Positions 38,922-47,054 of a stretch of 64,000 bases of DNA are shown one piece after another (the stretch's first letter is position 1; every line of letters starts with the position of its first letter). The stretch spans positions 124,001 through 188,000 of the forward strand of contig SHZU01000006.1 in the NCBI GenBank assembly GCA_009692115.1, given 5' to 3'. The notes beneath the pieces were generated by a model, which was given only the letters and a program-made list of their open reading frames with translations, ran no database searches and was not told the DNA's origin. Made by a program: the position numbers and the translations under genes. This stretch comes from Gemmatimonadota bacterium. GTDB lineage: Bacteria > Gemmatimonadota > Gemmatimonadetes > Gemmatimonadales > GWC2-71-9.

Positions 38922-40702
38922 CAGAATCGTCGCTGGAGTCGGAGGGAGAAACGGAACGAGCGGTTGACCGCCACCGATTTGGCCAGGTAGACACCGATCC
39001 CCCCGGCGTCGATGCCGACGCCGACATCGGCATCCCACTCGCCGAATGCCGGGATCCGATTGTTCGGCACCCGCCCGGGGCCCCCGCCCGTGAGCCAGGC
39101 CTTGCCCGCGTCCGCCAGGAGCACCAACTCCGCCCGCTCAATGCCCAAGATCTGCTGCAGTGCCGCCAGTTCTGCGTTCCGGATCCGGAACGGCAGGTCA
39201 ATCGGCAGGTTGGTCCGGATCTCGAGTTGAGCGGCCAGGATGCGATCGCAGAGCGAGGCTTGGCTCTGGTCCGAGAACCCCTGCGGGCCGCAATTGAGGT
39301 CGCGAAAACCGAACCCGGGCAGGATGTCCGGGCCGCCTAACGAAACGCGGCGTTGCACCGGTAACGGGTCGCCCCCGACCCATCCCGCGCCCAGGATTCG
39401 AAGGTTGATCCGGGTGTTGGGGTTGAGTCGGGCGTACCGGGCCACGTCGAACCGGAGTTTCGAGAATGCGTAACGCCCCGGCTCGATCGGCGGCCGGACC
39501 GCGGCCGGGAGGGCCACCGGTGAGGCGTCGTCGCTCCGGCTGCTCTCGAAATCCGCATGGATTTTCCACCCGGTCGAGGGCCGCGCCTGGTCGTTCCGGG
39601 TATCGTAGTCGAGCGACACCTTGCTGGTTCGGTAGAATCCGTCGTCGATCAGCGGATTCGGACGCCAGGTATCCTGGTTGCGGAGCAGGGAGACCGGATC
39701 GCTCGACGGTACCGAGCGTTCCTGGTCGCCCCGAAACGACAAGCCGAGCCGGAGGGTGGGCAGCGGAGCGACGCTCGCGTAGCCCTCGAGGCCCCGGGCC
39801 TCGTAATGGTCGCGGTAGTCCCGTTGGAACAGAAAGGCCGACCACCCCGCCTCGCCTTTGGTCAACGGTTGGTCTTCGATCGACTGGATTTGCCGGTAGC
39901 CGCGGGCCCCGAAGCTGAGCCACCGGCGGGCCGATCCGGCGCGGAATTCAGTCGACACCACAAAGCCGATGTCGTCGCGGAGTTTGGTGCGATCGCTGGT
40001 CGGCCTGAAAATGCCCCGGAGATCGAGCCTCGCATCCGCTCGGTCGGAGCCCTGGGTCGTGAAGGAGGGCCCGAACACGATCGGCAGCCCTTCGACTCGG
40101 TTGTAGGTTCGGCCGGTCTCCAGACTCAACTCAGTGCTGATCCGGCCGGTCTGGAACGACGTCCGGGCCGAGGCAATTTCGCCGAGCGGTTTCCGGTGCT
40201 CCCGCGCTTCGAGCAGGCCGTTCGGTTTCCGGAACACCGGCGCCAGCGCGTCGTACGCGGTCCGCTCGCCGTCGAGCCGTCCGCCCGGGCGGACCTCGAT
40301 CCGCCCGCCGGTGACCAGCACCGGTCCGAGCACGGTGCCCCCCGGCCCGATGATCAGGTCGCCATTGATGACGAGGATCGCCCCCGCAATGGTCCCATTG
40401 ACCCGGAGGGTCCCCCGGTACACCGCCACCCTACCTTCGAGTCGAGCCCCCGCCGGCAGCGAAAAGCTGCCCCCGAATCGGGTCGTCGCGCTGTCGTTAT
40501 AGACCGCGACCACCTGTCCCACCACCCCGCTCGGCAAACTCCGCACGACCGCGGTATCGACCTCCGGCAACGGCCGAATAATCACCAAACTATCCTGAGC
40601 CCAAACCCGCTCCCCCTCTCCCCCCGAGAACAGGAGCGCGAGCACCCAAACCGAGCACCGAACGCCGAGTGCCGAGTGCCGAGCGCCGAGTGCCGAGTTC
40701 AC
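38921..40702 (-). CDS. Bactofilin-like domain fused to a BamA/D15-type outer-membrane barrel
   Basis: A 593-residue exported protein. After a signal peptide (cleavage after VWA), residues 70-150 form short regular beta repeats (GSFSLPAGARLEG, GTIAGAILVINGD, GGTVLGPVLVTGG, GGRLDG) like the beta-helix of bactofilins (polymer-forming cytoskeletal, DUF583). From about 180 the rest resembles a D15/BamA barrel: alternating strands, a conserved LGGPDILPGFGFRDL loop and a C-terminal Phe (LQRRF), the BAM recognition end. The fusion is unusual. The GTG start overlaps the ntrX stop, and its first 15 codons (MNSALGARHSALGVR) are the 7-bp repeat translated. Confidence 0.72.
   Translation of the reverse strand: MNSALGARHSALGVRCSVWVLALLFSGGEGERVWAQDSLVIIRPLPEVDTAVVRSLPSGVVGQVVAVYNDSATTRFGGSFSLPAGARLEGRVAVYRGTLRVNGTIAGAILVINGDLIIGPGGTVLGPVLVTGGRIEVRPGGRLDGERTAYDALAPVFRKPNGLLEAREHRKPLGEIASARTSFQTGRISTELSLETGRTYNRVEGLPIVFGPSFTTQGSDRADARLDLRGIFRPTSDRTKLRDDIGFVVSTEFRAGSARRWLSFGARGYRQIQSIEDQPLTKGEAGWSAFLFQRDYRDHYEARGLEGYASVAPLPTLRLGLSFRGDQERSVPSSDPVSLLRNQDTWRPNPLIDDGFYRTSKVSLDYDTRNDQARPSTGWKIHADFESSRSDDASPVALPAAVRPPIEPGRYAFSKLRFDVARYARLNPNTRINLRILGAGWVGGDPLPVQRRVSLGGPDILPGFGFRDLNCGPQGFSDQSQASLCDRILAAQLEIRTNLPIDLPFRIRNAELAALQQILGIERAELVLLADAGKAWLTGGGPGRVPNNRIPAFGEWDADVGVGIDAGGIGVYLAKSVAVNRSFRFSLRLQRRF
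40651..40699. repeat. Heptamer tandem repeat, 7 units (CCGAGTG family)
   Basis: Seven consecutive plus-strand units: CCGAGCA, CCGAACG, CCGAGTG, CCGAGTG, CCGAGCG, CCGAGTG, CCGAGTT. The array abuts the ntrX stop codon and codes, on the minus strand, for the start of the barrel protein. The same unit is at 32880-32907. Confidence 0.85.
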
Positions 40703-42078
40703 GACAACCCCAACCGCTTCATCCGCCGGTACAAGTTGGCCCGGTCGGTCTGCAGCGCCCGCGCCGCCTCCGCGACATTGCCCTGGGCCCGCGCCAGTCC
40801 TTCCCGGACCAGGGCGCGCTCGTAGTCATCGAGCAAGTTGGAAAGGGAACGTCCCTGGAGATCCAGGCTCCCGGGCTGGGCCACGGCGTCGGTCACCGGT
40901 CCGGGTTCGGTTCGTCCCCGGGACCGCGGCAGCACCTGTCGCACCAAGGCGGCGTCGATTTCCGGACCCCCGATGATCGAGAGCCGTTCGATCACGTTGG
41001 CCAACTCCCGGACATTGCCGGGCCAATCGTACGACGCCATCGACGCCAGGGCCTCGGCCGTAAAGTCGGGAGCTTGATGGCCCCGAAGCCGTTCCGCGAG
41101 ATGGGTGATCAACGCCGGGAGGTCCTCGAGCCGATGCCGAAGCGGCGGCAGTTCGATCGGAAAGACCGCCAGCCGGAAGTACAGGTCTTCCCGGAACGTG
41201 CCGGCGGCCACCGCCTGATCGAGTCGCTGGTTCGTGGCCGAGATGACGCGGACATCAACCCGCTGGACCCGCTCGGCGCCGAGCCGCTGGATCTCGCCGG
41301 TTTCGAGGACCCGAAGCAATTTGGCCTGCGCCTCGAGGTTCAAGTCGCCGACCTCGTCGAGGAACAACGTGCCTCTATCCGCCAGTTCGAACCGCCCCAT
41401 CCGCCGTTCGGTTGCTCCGGTGAACGCGCCGCGCTCGTGGCCGAACATCTCACTCTCAACCAAGTCGCGCGGAATCGCGGCGCAGTTCACCGACACGATC
41501 GGCTTCCCGGCTCGGCGGCCGGCCTGATGGATCGCGTTGGCGACCAGTTCCTTGCCGGTGCCCGATTCTCCGTAGACCAACACCCGGGCCTCGGTCGGTG
41601 ACACCTGGGAGATCGCTTCGGCCACCTTCTGCATACCCTTGGTCGTCCCCACCATCTCGATTCGGGGCCGCTTGAGCTGCGATTTGAGGGCCCGGTTTTC
41701 GGCCTGGGTCCGGGTCAGCTCCAGCGCGGACCGGAGGGTAATCAAGACCGCTTCGGGTGTCAGGGGCTTTTCCAGGAACTGGAAGGCTCCGTGCTTGATG
41801 GCCCGGACCGCATCGGTCAGTTGGGCCTTGCCGCTCATCATGATGACCGGGACGCTCGCGTCCCGCTCCCGGATCTTCTCCAAGGTCGCGATTCCGTCGG
41901 GCCCCGGCGGCATCATCAAGTCGAGCAGAATGGCGTCCGGGTGGTCGCCGTCGATGGCCAGCAGGGCCGCGTTGCCGTTGGGGGACTCGGTCACGTCGAA
42001 GCCCTCAGACTTGAGCAGGGCCCCGAGCATCCGCCGGATGTTCGCTTCATCGTCTACGATCAAGACGCGTATGGTCAT
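40699..42078 (-). CDS. ntrX: Sigma54-dependent response regulator NtrX-like
   Basis: A 459-residue canonical enhancer-binding regulator: receiver with VLIVDDEANIR and phospho-acceptor LLDLMMP, AAA+ with Walker A GESGTGKELVA, intact GAFTGAT, Walker B GTLFLDEVGDL, Arg-finger FREDLYFRL, and a C-terminal Fis helix-turn-helix (ARALQTDRANLYRRMKRLGLS). It is the partner of the kinase encoded just upstream, with ATGA overlap. NtrYX systems control nitrogen, envelope or redox genes; the target here is unknown. Confidence 0.92.
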   Translation of the reverse strand: MTIRVLIVDDEANIRRMLGALLKSEGFDVTESPNGNAALLAIDGDHPDAILLDLMMPPGPDGIATLEKIRERDASVPVIMMSGKAQLTDAVRAIKHGAFQFLEKPLTPEAVLITLRSALELTRTQAENRALKSQLKRPRIEMVGTTKGMQKVAEAISQVSPTEARVLVYGESGTGKELVANAIHQAGRRAGKPIVSVNCAAIPRDLVESEMFGHERGAFTGATERRMGRFELADRGTLFLDEVGDLNLEAQAKLLRVLETGEIQRLGAERVQRVDVRVISATNQRLDQAVAAGTFREDLYFRLAVFPIELPPLRHRLEDLPALITHLAERLRGHQAPDFTAEALASMASYDWPGNVRELANVIERLSIIGGPEIDAALVRQVLPRSRGRTEPGPVTDAVAQPGSLDLQGRSLSNLLDDYERALVREGLARAQGNVAEAARALQTDRANLYRRMKRLGLS

Positions 42079-43337
42079 CGTTGGTTTGTCCGCCGGTCCG
42101 CGACTCGGCGCTCCACATAAGGTCGATCGGTTGGTCGAGTCTTGGCGCTTTCGGGCAAGAGCGGGAGCCAGATCACGAACGTCGCCCCCCCGCCCGGCGT
42201 CTCGGCCACTTCGATGATGCCCTGATGCAAGTCGACCGATTGCTTGACGATGGCGAGACCGAGACCGGTGCCATCGCTCTTCTCCGTGAAATACGGCTCG
42301 AACACCCGACTTCGTTTCGCCAGGGGGATTCCCGGGCCTTGGTCTGCGATCGACACCCGAACCCCGCCTTGCCACGGACGGATCGTCGCCTCGATCCGGC
42401 CAACACCCAGCATGGCTTCGGCGGCGTTTCGAATCACGTTCGCAAAGGCCCGTCGGAGGGCGTCGTAGTGCCCAACCACGTGGGGAGTGTCGGGGGTGAC
42501 TTGGAGGTTTCCCTCGATCTCGACCGGAAGCGAGGTCCGGAGCAACTCGCCCAGCAACTCGCCCAAATCGACCTCGGCCGGCGGTCCTTCGGGGAGCCGG
42601 CCCAGATTGGCGAAGTCCCGCGCCAATTGCTCCAGCCGACTCGACTCGGTTCGGAGCACGTCCAACGCCTCTTCCTGCTCGGGATTGGCGTTCCGGCTGA
42701 GCGACGTAACGGCAAATCGGATCGGAGTCAGCGGGTTCTTCATTTCATGGGCCACCCGGCGGGCCACTTCCCGGAACGCCCGGAGTCGCTCGGATTCGAG
42801 CTCCGACCTCCGGGCTTGGGCCAGGCCGGCGGCCATGTCCCGAAGGGCGGTTCGAAGGGACGCGAATTCCGGGGCGCCGGACCGGGGAGGGTCGGGGGGC
42901 AGCGGTTCGTTGCGCCGAATGTGGCCGGTCCACCCCACCAACTCATCGATCGGCCAACTCAGCTGCGCGGCGAGGTTCCGGCCCAGAAAGATCGCGGCGT
43001 AGAACAGCACCGTGCCGAGCACGGCCAGCAAGATGGCCCGGCCGTAGGTCTCGAGGCGCTTGTAGGTATAGGCCTGCTGGGAAACGCGGAGGGCTTCGTT
43101 GAGACGGACTTTGTAGTGGCTGAGCGCCTGGATTTCCGGCGGTGAGAGCCGGGTGGTATCGAGGGTATTGAGCAGCCGAATCCCCGATTCACGGAGGGGG
43201 CGGACGACGGCTTGGGCGGCCTTGGCGGGGTTGTAACGGATCGTCGAATAGGCCCACCCAAACATCGCCATGGCCGAGGGCAGGGCGATCAGGAACAGGG
43301 TGAGGGAGATCCGCCCGCGAAAGGACAGTCCGCGCAT
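42075..43337 (-). CDS. ntrY: Sensor histidine kinase NtrY-like
   Basis: A 420-residue membrane sensor kinase. Two membrane helices (about 11-30 and 95-118) flank a short periplasmic loop; a HAMP-like segment precedes the dimerisation helix VARRVAHEMKNPLTPIRFAVTSL with the phospho-His; the ATPase domain has RNAAEAM (N box), DQGPGI (G1) and GTGLGLAIVKQSVDLH (G2). The ATG at 43337 (MRGLSFRGRI) is preferred to a TTG six codons upstream; a TACCTT box lies 5 nt before it. It is the first gene of the ntrY-ntrX-barrel-DUF4390 unit. Confidence 0.92.
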   Translation of the reverse strand: MRGLSFRGRISLTLFLIALPSAMAMFGWAYSTIRYNPAKAAQAVVRPLRESGIRLLNTLDTTRLSPPEIQALSHYKVRLNEALRVSQQAYTYKRLETYGRAILLAVLGTVLFYAAIFLGRNLAAQLSWPIDELVGWTGHIRRNEPLPPDPPRSGAPEFASLRTALRDMAAGLAQARRSELESERLRAFREVARRVAHEMKNPLTPIRFAVTSLSRNANPEQEEALDVLRTESSRLEQLARDFANLGRLPEGPPAEVDLGELLGELLRTSLPVEIEGNLQVTPDTPHVVGHYDALRRAFANVIRNAAEAMLGVGRIEATIRPWQGGVRVSIADQGPGIPLAKRSRVFEPYFTEKSDGTGLGLAIVKQSVDLHQGIIEVAETPGGGATFVIWLPLLPESAKTRPTDRPYVERRVADRRTNQR

Positions 43338-43407
43338 GGCGGAAGGTAATCGCAATCAGCGGTCATGGATCGGGCCGGCTCGCACGATCCGCCTCCGGAC
43401 ATAAAAA

Positions 43408-43431
43408 GGGCGCCGGCATTTGCCGGCGCCC
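43408..43431 (-). terminator. Strong intrinsic terminator of the PEP-CTERM remnant
   Basis: A perfect 11-bp stem (GGGCGCCGGCA / TGCCGGCGCCC) with a 2-nt loop, followed on the minus strand by TTTTTAT. It lies 34 bases downstream of the remnant's stop codon and just before the ntrY start. Confidence 0.88.
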
Positions 43432-43465
43432 TTCCAGCCTCCGTGGATCGAGGAGGGTCGGCGGA

Positions 43466-43699
43466 CTATGCCTGCTGCTGCCGCCGCCGAACCCAGCCCA
43501 TCCCGGGCATGGCGACCAAGCCAATGGCCATCAGGCCCATGGTGGCTGGTTCGGGAACTGGGGCCAGGCCGCCGTCGATATCTACTTGGGATGGGTTCGC
43601 GTCCGACCCCGGGAGCCCTACCGGTAACACAGCCGACCGCCTAGACTTGAACGGCTTGGTTTCGGCACGACGCCGAAACCCGCTCTCAACAATAGGCCG
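43466..43699 (-). pseudogene. C-terminal remnant of a PEP-CTERM protein
   Basis: The minus-strand frame is open for 78 codons from a TAG upstream and ends with the full PEP-CTERM sorting signal: VPEPATM, a hydrophobic helix (GLMAIGLVAMPGMGW), then RRRQQA and stop. Exosortase recognises this signal and sorts proteins through the outer membrane, typically with EPS. No ATG precedes the signal in this frame and no signal peptide is visible, so the front of the gene has been lost. The intact terminator downstream supports a former gene. No exosortase gene is in the window. A 9-bp stem-loop (43658-43680) lies inside the remnant. Confidence 0.8.
43658..43680. other. 9-bp inverted repeat with 5-nt loop
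   Basis: GGTTTCGGC (43658-43666) and GCCGAAACC (43672-43680) pair perfectly. Neither strand has a T tract after it, so it is not a classical terminator. It lies in the PEP-CTERM remnant, about 120 bases upstream of the NYN gene. Confidence 0.55.
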
Positions 43700-43803
43700 C
43701 TACCGGGACGGCGGTTCCTGACTGAATCCCCGCGACTGCCACCCGGCAGTGCGGTGAGCGGCGGGAGCCGATGTTCCGGGGGGCCATGGAGTAGAAAAGT
43801 AAA

Positions 43804-45486
43804 GTGACTGGTCCGACTTCGCGGGCAGGCCGACAGGCCTCGCTCGCCGCCCCATCATCCCCCGCCGCGCCCGCCTCCCACGCCGCACTCCTGATCGACT
43901 TCGACAACGTCACGATGGGCATTCGCTCCGATTTGACCAAGGAGCTCAAGGCCCTGTTGTCGAGCGACATCATCCGTGGCAAAGTGACCGTGCAACGGGC
44001 CTACGCCGATTGGCGCCGCTATCCGCAGTACGTCATGCCGCTCACCGAGCGGTCGATCGACATGATCTGGGCCACGGCCGTTGGTTCGACGAAGAAGAAC
44101 GCCACCGACATCCGGCTGGCCATCGACGCCATCGAGTTGGTCTTTACCCGACCGGACATCGGCACGTTCATCGTGCTGTCGGGCGACAGTGATTTCTCGT
44201 CGCTCGTCATGAAACTCAAGGAGTACGGGAAGTACGTCATCGGGATCGGGATCCGGGACTCGGCCAGCGATCTCTTGATCCAAAATTGCGACGAGTATTT
44301 CTCCTATACGGAATTGGCCGGGCTGCATCGCGAAGTCGACGCCCCGGCGGCCCGTCGTGACCCGTGGGAGTTGGTGGTCGAAGCCGTCGAGCGGATGGTC
44401 AAGCAGGGCGATGTCATGCGGTCGGATCGGCTGAAGCAGGTGATGCAGCAGATCGATTCGAGCTTCGACGAACGGAACGCCGGCATCAACCGGTTCAGCA
44501 AGTTCGTGACCGAGGCCGCGACCCGGGGTCTCCTCAAGGTCGCGAAGCTCGACAACGGCCAGTACGAGGTAGCGCCGGCTCCTGGCCGGGCGGCGTCGGC
44601 CACTACCGTGGTTCCGGCACCGGCCCCCGAGCGGGATGGCGAACGCCGTGGGGGTCGGGGCCGGGGTCGAGGCCGCGATCGTCGCGACCAGCCGACGAGT
44701 GGCCGGACCGAGGCCGCACCGGCCCCGGCAGCCGAACCGTCTCGCCGGGCACCCCAGGCCGCGCAGCCGGTTGGCCCTCCGGGAGATTACCTGACCCTCG
44801 GGGCGGCGTTCTCGTTGCTGACCCGGGCCCTTGGCGAACTGCAGAACCCCGTGACCCATGACACGCTTCGGGCCCGGATGGCAGCGCTCCACGGCCGTGA
44901 AGATCCGCTGTTCGAGCCAACGCGCTTCCCCCGGCTCCTCCGGCAGGCCAACGATGCCGAGGTGGCCGACGTCAAGAAGACCGGCGAGGATCAATATGAG
45001 GTGGCGCTGACGCGTTCGGGTCGGGCGTCGCTGGGTGCCAATGGCGGCTCGAGCATCAATGGATCGCCGGATGGGGCCAAGTCGATCCCGGCCGGCAGTT
45101 CGAACGGGTCGACCAAGAGGGACTCCGGCTCGGTATCGGCGCCGGTTCCTGAGGCCGATCCGCTGGCCTCCCGGGTGGCGGGCATTGGGTTCCGACGAGG
45201 GTCACGAGGCCCGTCGCGACCGCCGGCAGTGCCGATGATCGGGCTCGTTGATTTCGGCAAGAAGACCCCGGCCCCCGTTAAGGCCGTCGCGGTCGCTGTG
45301 GCCGAAGTCGAGACCAAACCCGACCCCAAGGCCAAGACCAAGACCAAAGGCCCGGTCCGATCCCGCGGGACGAAGAAGGCCAGCACGGCGGTACCGAAGC
45401 CGGCCGAGGTGCCTCCCGTGCCGGCGAAATCAGGCGGCGTTCGTCGGGGCAGCCCGCGGTCCCGGGGTCCGAGGAAGCCGCGCTGA
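43804..45486 (+). CDS. NYN-domain ribonuclease-like protein with two LOTUS/OST-HTH-type domains
   Basis: A 560-residue protein. The NYN (PIN-like) nuclease domain is at about 25-170, with acidic residues in LLIDFDNV, KKNATDIRLAIDA and VLSGDSDFSSLV, all intact. At about 185-258 and 320-400 are two winged-helix segments ending in a strand (NGQYEVAP and EDQYEVAL), as in OST-HTH/LOTUS domains. A GGRGRGRGRDRR stretch lies between them, and the tail is Arg/Lys/Pro rich. This predicts an RNA-cutting or RNA-binding protein. The GTG at 43804 places the nuclease strand correctly; a GGAG at 43787-43790 is a weak ribosome site. The low-complexity tail is poorly conserved. Confidence 0.85.
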   Translation: MTGPTSRAGRQASLAAPSSPAAPASHAALLIDFDNVTMGIRSDLTKELKALLSSDIIRGKVTVQRAYADWRRYPQYVMPLTERSIDMIWATAVGSTKKNATDIRLAIDAIELVFTRPDIGTFIVLSGDSDFSSLVMKLKEYGKYVIGIGIRDSASDLLIQNCDEYFSYTELAGLHREVDAPAARRDPWELVVEAVERMVKQGDVMRSDRLKQVMQQIDSSFDERNAGINRFSKFVTEAATRGLLKVAKLDNGQYEVAPAPGRAASATTVVPAPAPERDGERRGGRGRGRGRDRRDQPTSGRTEAAPAPAAEPSRRAPQAAQPVGPPGDYLTLGAAFSLLTRALGELQNPVTHDTLRARMAALHGREDPLFEPTRFPRLLRQANDAEVADVKKTGEDQYEVALTRSGRASLGANGGSSINGSPDGAKSIPAGSSNGSTKRDSGSVSAPVPEADPLASRVAGIGFRRGSRGPSRPPAVPMIGLVDFGKKTPAPVKAVAVAVAEVETKPDPKAKTKTKGPVRSRGTKKASTAVPKPAEVPPVPAKSGGVRRGSPRSRGPRKPR

Positions 45487-46037
45487 GCCGAGTCCTACCA
45501 GACCGCTTTTTTGCCCGCTCGGCCGAGGCCATTGCTCGGGATCTGATTGGGGCGATGGTCGTCTCTGAAGCCGGGGGCGAGCGGGTCCGGGGTATGGTCG
45601 TTGAAACCGAGGCATATCTCGGACGGGACGACCCGGCGTCCCACGCGTACCGGGGCCGGCGCCACGCCGGCAACGTCGGCATCTACTCCCCGCCAGGCCA
45701 CTGGTACATTTACCGGTCGCACGGGCTCCACTGGTGCGCCAATCTCGTGACCGGTCCCGCCGGAATCGGCGCGGCGGTGTTGCTCCGGGCGGTTCGGATT
45801 ACCGAGGGCCAGGAGGTGGCGGTGCGCCGTCGCGGGGGTGTGGCGCCCCGAATCTTGAGCAACGGGCCGGGTAAGCTCTGTCAGGCACTCGGGATCGACC
45901 GCTCCCTCGAAGGTTGCCTGATGCGGCGATCGGCCGTCTCGATCAGCCCGGGGCCCTCCGTCGGTGCACTCCGAGTCACTGCGAGGATCGGGATTACCAA
46001 GGCCGCCGATTGGCCGCTCCGCTTCCTGATGCCCTAA
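45483..46037 (+). CDS. 3-methyladenine DNA glycosylase (AAG/MPG type)
   Basis: Removes alkylated or deaminated purines from DNA. The 184-residue call includes the family N-terminus LPDRFFARSAEAIARDLIG, the catalytic VVETEAYLGRDDPASHAYRGR (Glu) and NGPGKLCQALGID. An ATG-based start at 45555 would remove the conserved N-terminus. In frame, the only start before it that overlaps the NYN stop is a CTG at 45483 (CTGA overlap), a rare start codon; a start further upstream in the NYN gene is possible. The stop TAA overlaps a terminator stem. Confidence 0.85.
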   Translation: MSRVLPDRFFARSAEAIARDLIGAMVVSEAGGERVRGMVVETEAYLGRDDPASHAYRGRRHAGNVGIYSPPGHWYIYRSHGLHWCANLVTGPAGIGAAVLLRAVRITEGQEVAVRRRGGVAPRILSNGPGKLCQALGIDRSLEGCLMRRSAVSISPGPSVGALRVTARIGITKAADWPLRFLMP

Positions 46038-46074
46038 CGACAAACGGGGTGGCATCGCGCCGCCCCGTTGTCGT
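46037..46074. terminator. Bidirectional terminator between convergent genes
   Basis: ACGACAAACGGGGTGGC and GCCGCCCCGTTGTCGT form a long stem with one bulge and one mismatch. It lies between the glycosylase (+) and barrel (-) genes. T tracts are poor, so efficiency is uncertain. Confidence 0.6.
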
Positions 46075-46097
46075 CATCCCGAGTTGAGCCGCGAAAC

Positions 46098-46760
46098 TCA
46101 GTACCCGCCCCCGTGGATGCCTTCCTTTGCCCCGCCGAGCGAAACCCGAAGCCCGCCGACTAATCCGTGCGACGCGCTTCGGACTAACTGGTCGGCCGCG
46201 GGGGCCGACGTAATCTGGTATTGGCCGAAGACCACCATCCGGTCGAGCCGAAATTGGACGCCGGTCACGAAGCCGATGAAACCGTTGGTGGATTGCTGCG
46301 CTGCCAGTCGCTTGGCCAAGCCGGCCTGGGCCTGCGAGGTGAAGACGCCGCCCGGCTGGGGATCAATGACCTGGAGCAGGCCGAAGCCCAACCCGAAGTA
46401 GGGCTGGGTTGCGCCCTTCACCGGAAAGGCCGTGATCACGGCCGAGTACTTCCGGAGGTGACTGAAGCTCACCGGCCGGATCCCTCCCGGCGTGGTGGCG
46501 TCGGTGTAGCTGCTGCCCTCCGAACCGCCAAAGGCCTCGTCGACCGAGAGGATCAGTCCGGTGCGTTTGGCCATGACCAGAATGTGGCCGCCAGCGGTCG
46601 GAACGAAGCCTCGGGTCTGCGACGGGGTTTCGAAGCCGAGCATGCCGGCTTGGGCACCCAGGTACCACTTGAAGGAATCTTCGGTGCGCTGGGCAAATGC
46701 CGGCGTTGCCAACATCACCAGGCCACCGAAGGCCACCACTGCTGCTCGAACAGGACGCAT
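46098..46760 (-). CDS. Outer-membrane beta-barrel protein, function unknown
   Basis: A 220-residue exported protein with a signal peptide cleaved after TPAFA, followed by alternating amphipathic strands (FKWYLGAQAGMLG, GGHILVMAKRTGLILSV, QPYFGLGFGLLQVI, GFIGFVTGVQFRLDR, GLVGGLRVSLGG). It resembles an 8-stranded OmpA/OmpW-size barrel. The ATG at 46760 has a GGGAGG ribosome site 8 bases upstream, so it is preferred to an earlier in-frame start. No specific family is recognised. Confidence 0.65.
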   Translation of the reverse strand: MRPVRAAVVAFGGLVMLATPAFAQRTEDSFKWYLGAQAGMLGFETPSQTRGFVPTAGGHILVMAKRTGLILSVDEAFGGSEGSSYTDATTPGGIRPVSFSHLRKYSAVITAFPVKGATQPYFGLGFGLLQVIDPQPGGVFTSQAQAGLAKRLAAQQSTNGFIGFVTGVQFRLDRMVVFGQYQITSAPAADQLVRSASHGLVGGLRVSLGGAKEGIHGGGY

Positions 46761-47054
46761 TGAACGGCCTCCCGCCAATGATCGAAGGACCAACGGACGC
46801 TGACCGTCATGGCAAACCCCGTGCTCAAGACAGTTCCTGCAGCATTCCGGATGATATTCTCGGAGAACGGGTTGGCGTTTGCCAAAAACTTACATTTTAA
46901 GTCGTTCTACAGAAACGAGATAGCGTGGAGCGACCCGGAGATTCTTAGGTGTATGAAAACCGTACTGTCCTCGCACCGCTCCGACCGGAACCCCTCCGGC
47001 CGGGCAGATTGTCGGCAGGTTTCGGAGGAACGCGAGAATTGCGGCACCCGGCGG
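46761..47054. other. Intergenic region with an AT-rich patch
   Basis: No gene is supported in these 294 bases. The centre (46885-46925) is unusually AT-rich for this genome (ACTTACATTTTAAG and flanks) and may hold the promoter of the barrel gene on the minus strand, for example TAAAAT near 46898, but no matching -35 is convincing. Confidence 0.4.
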
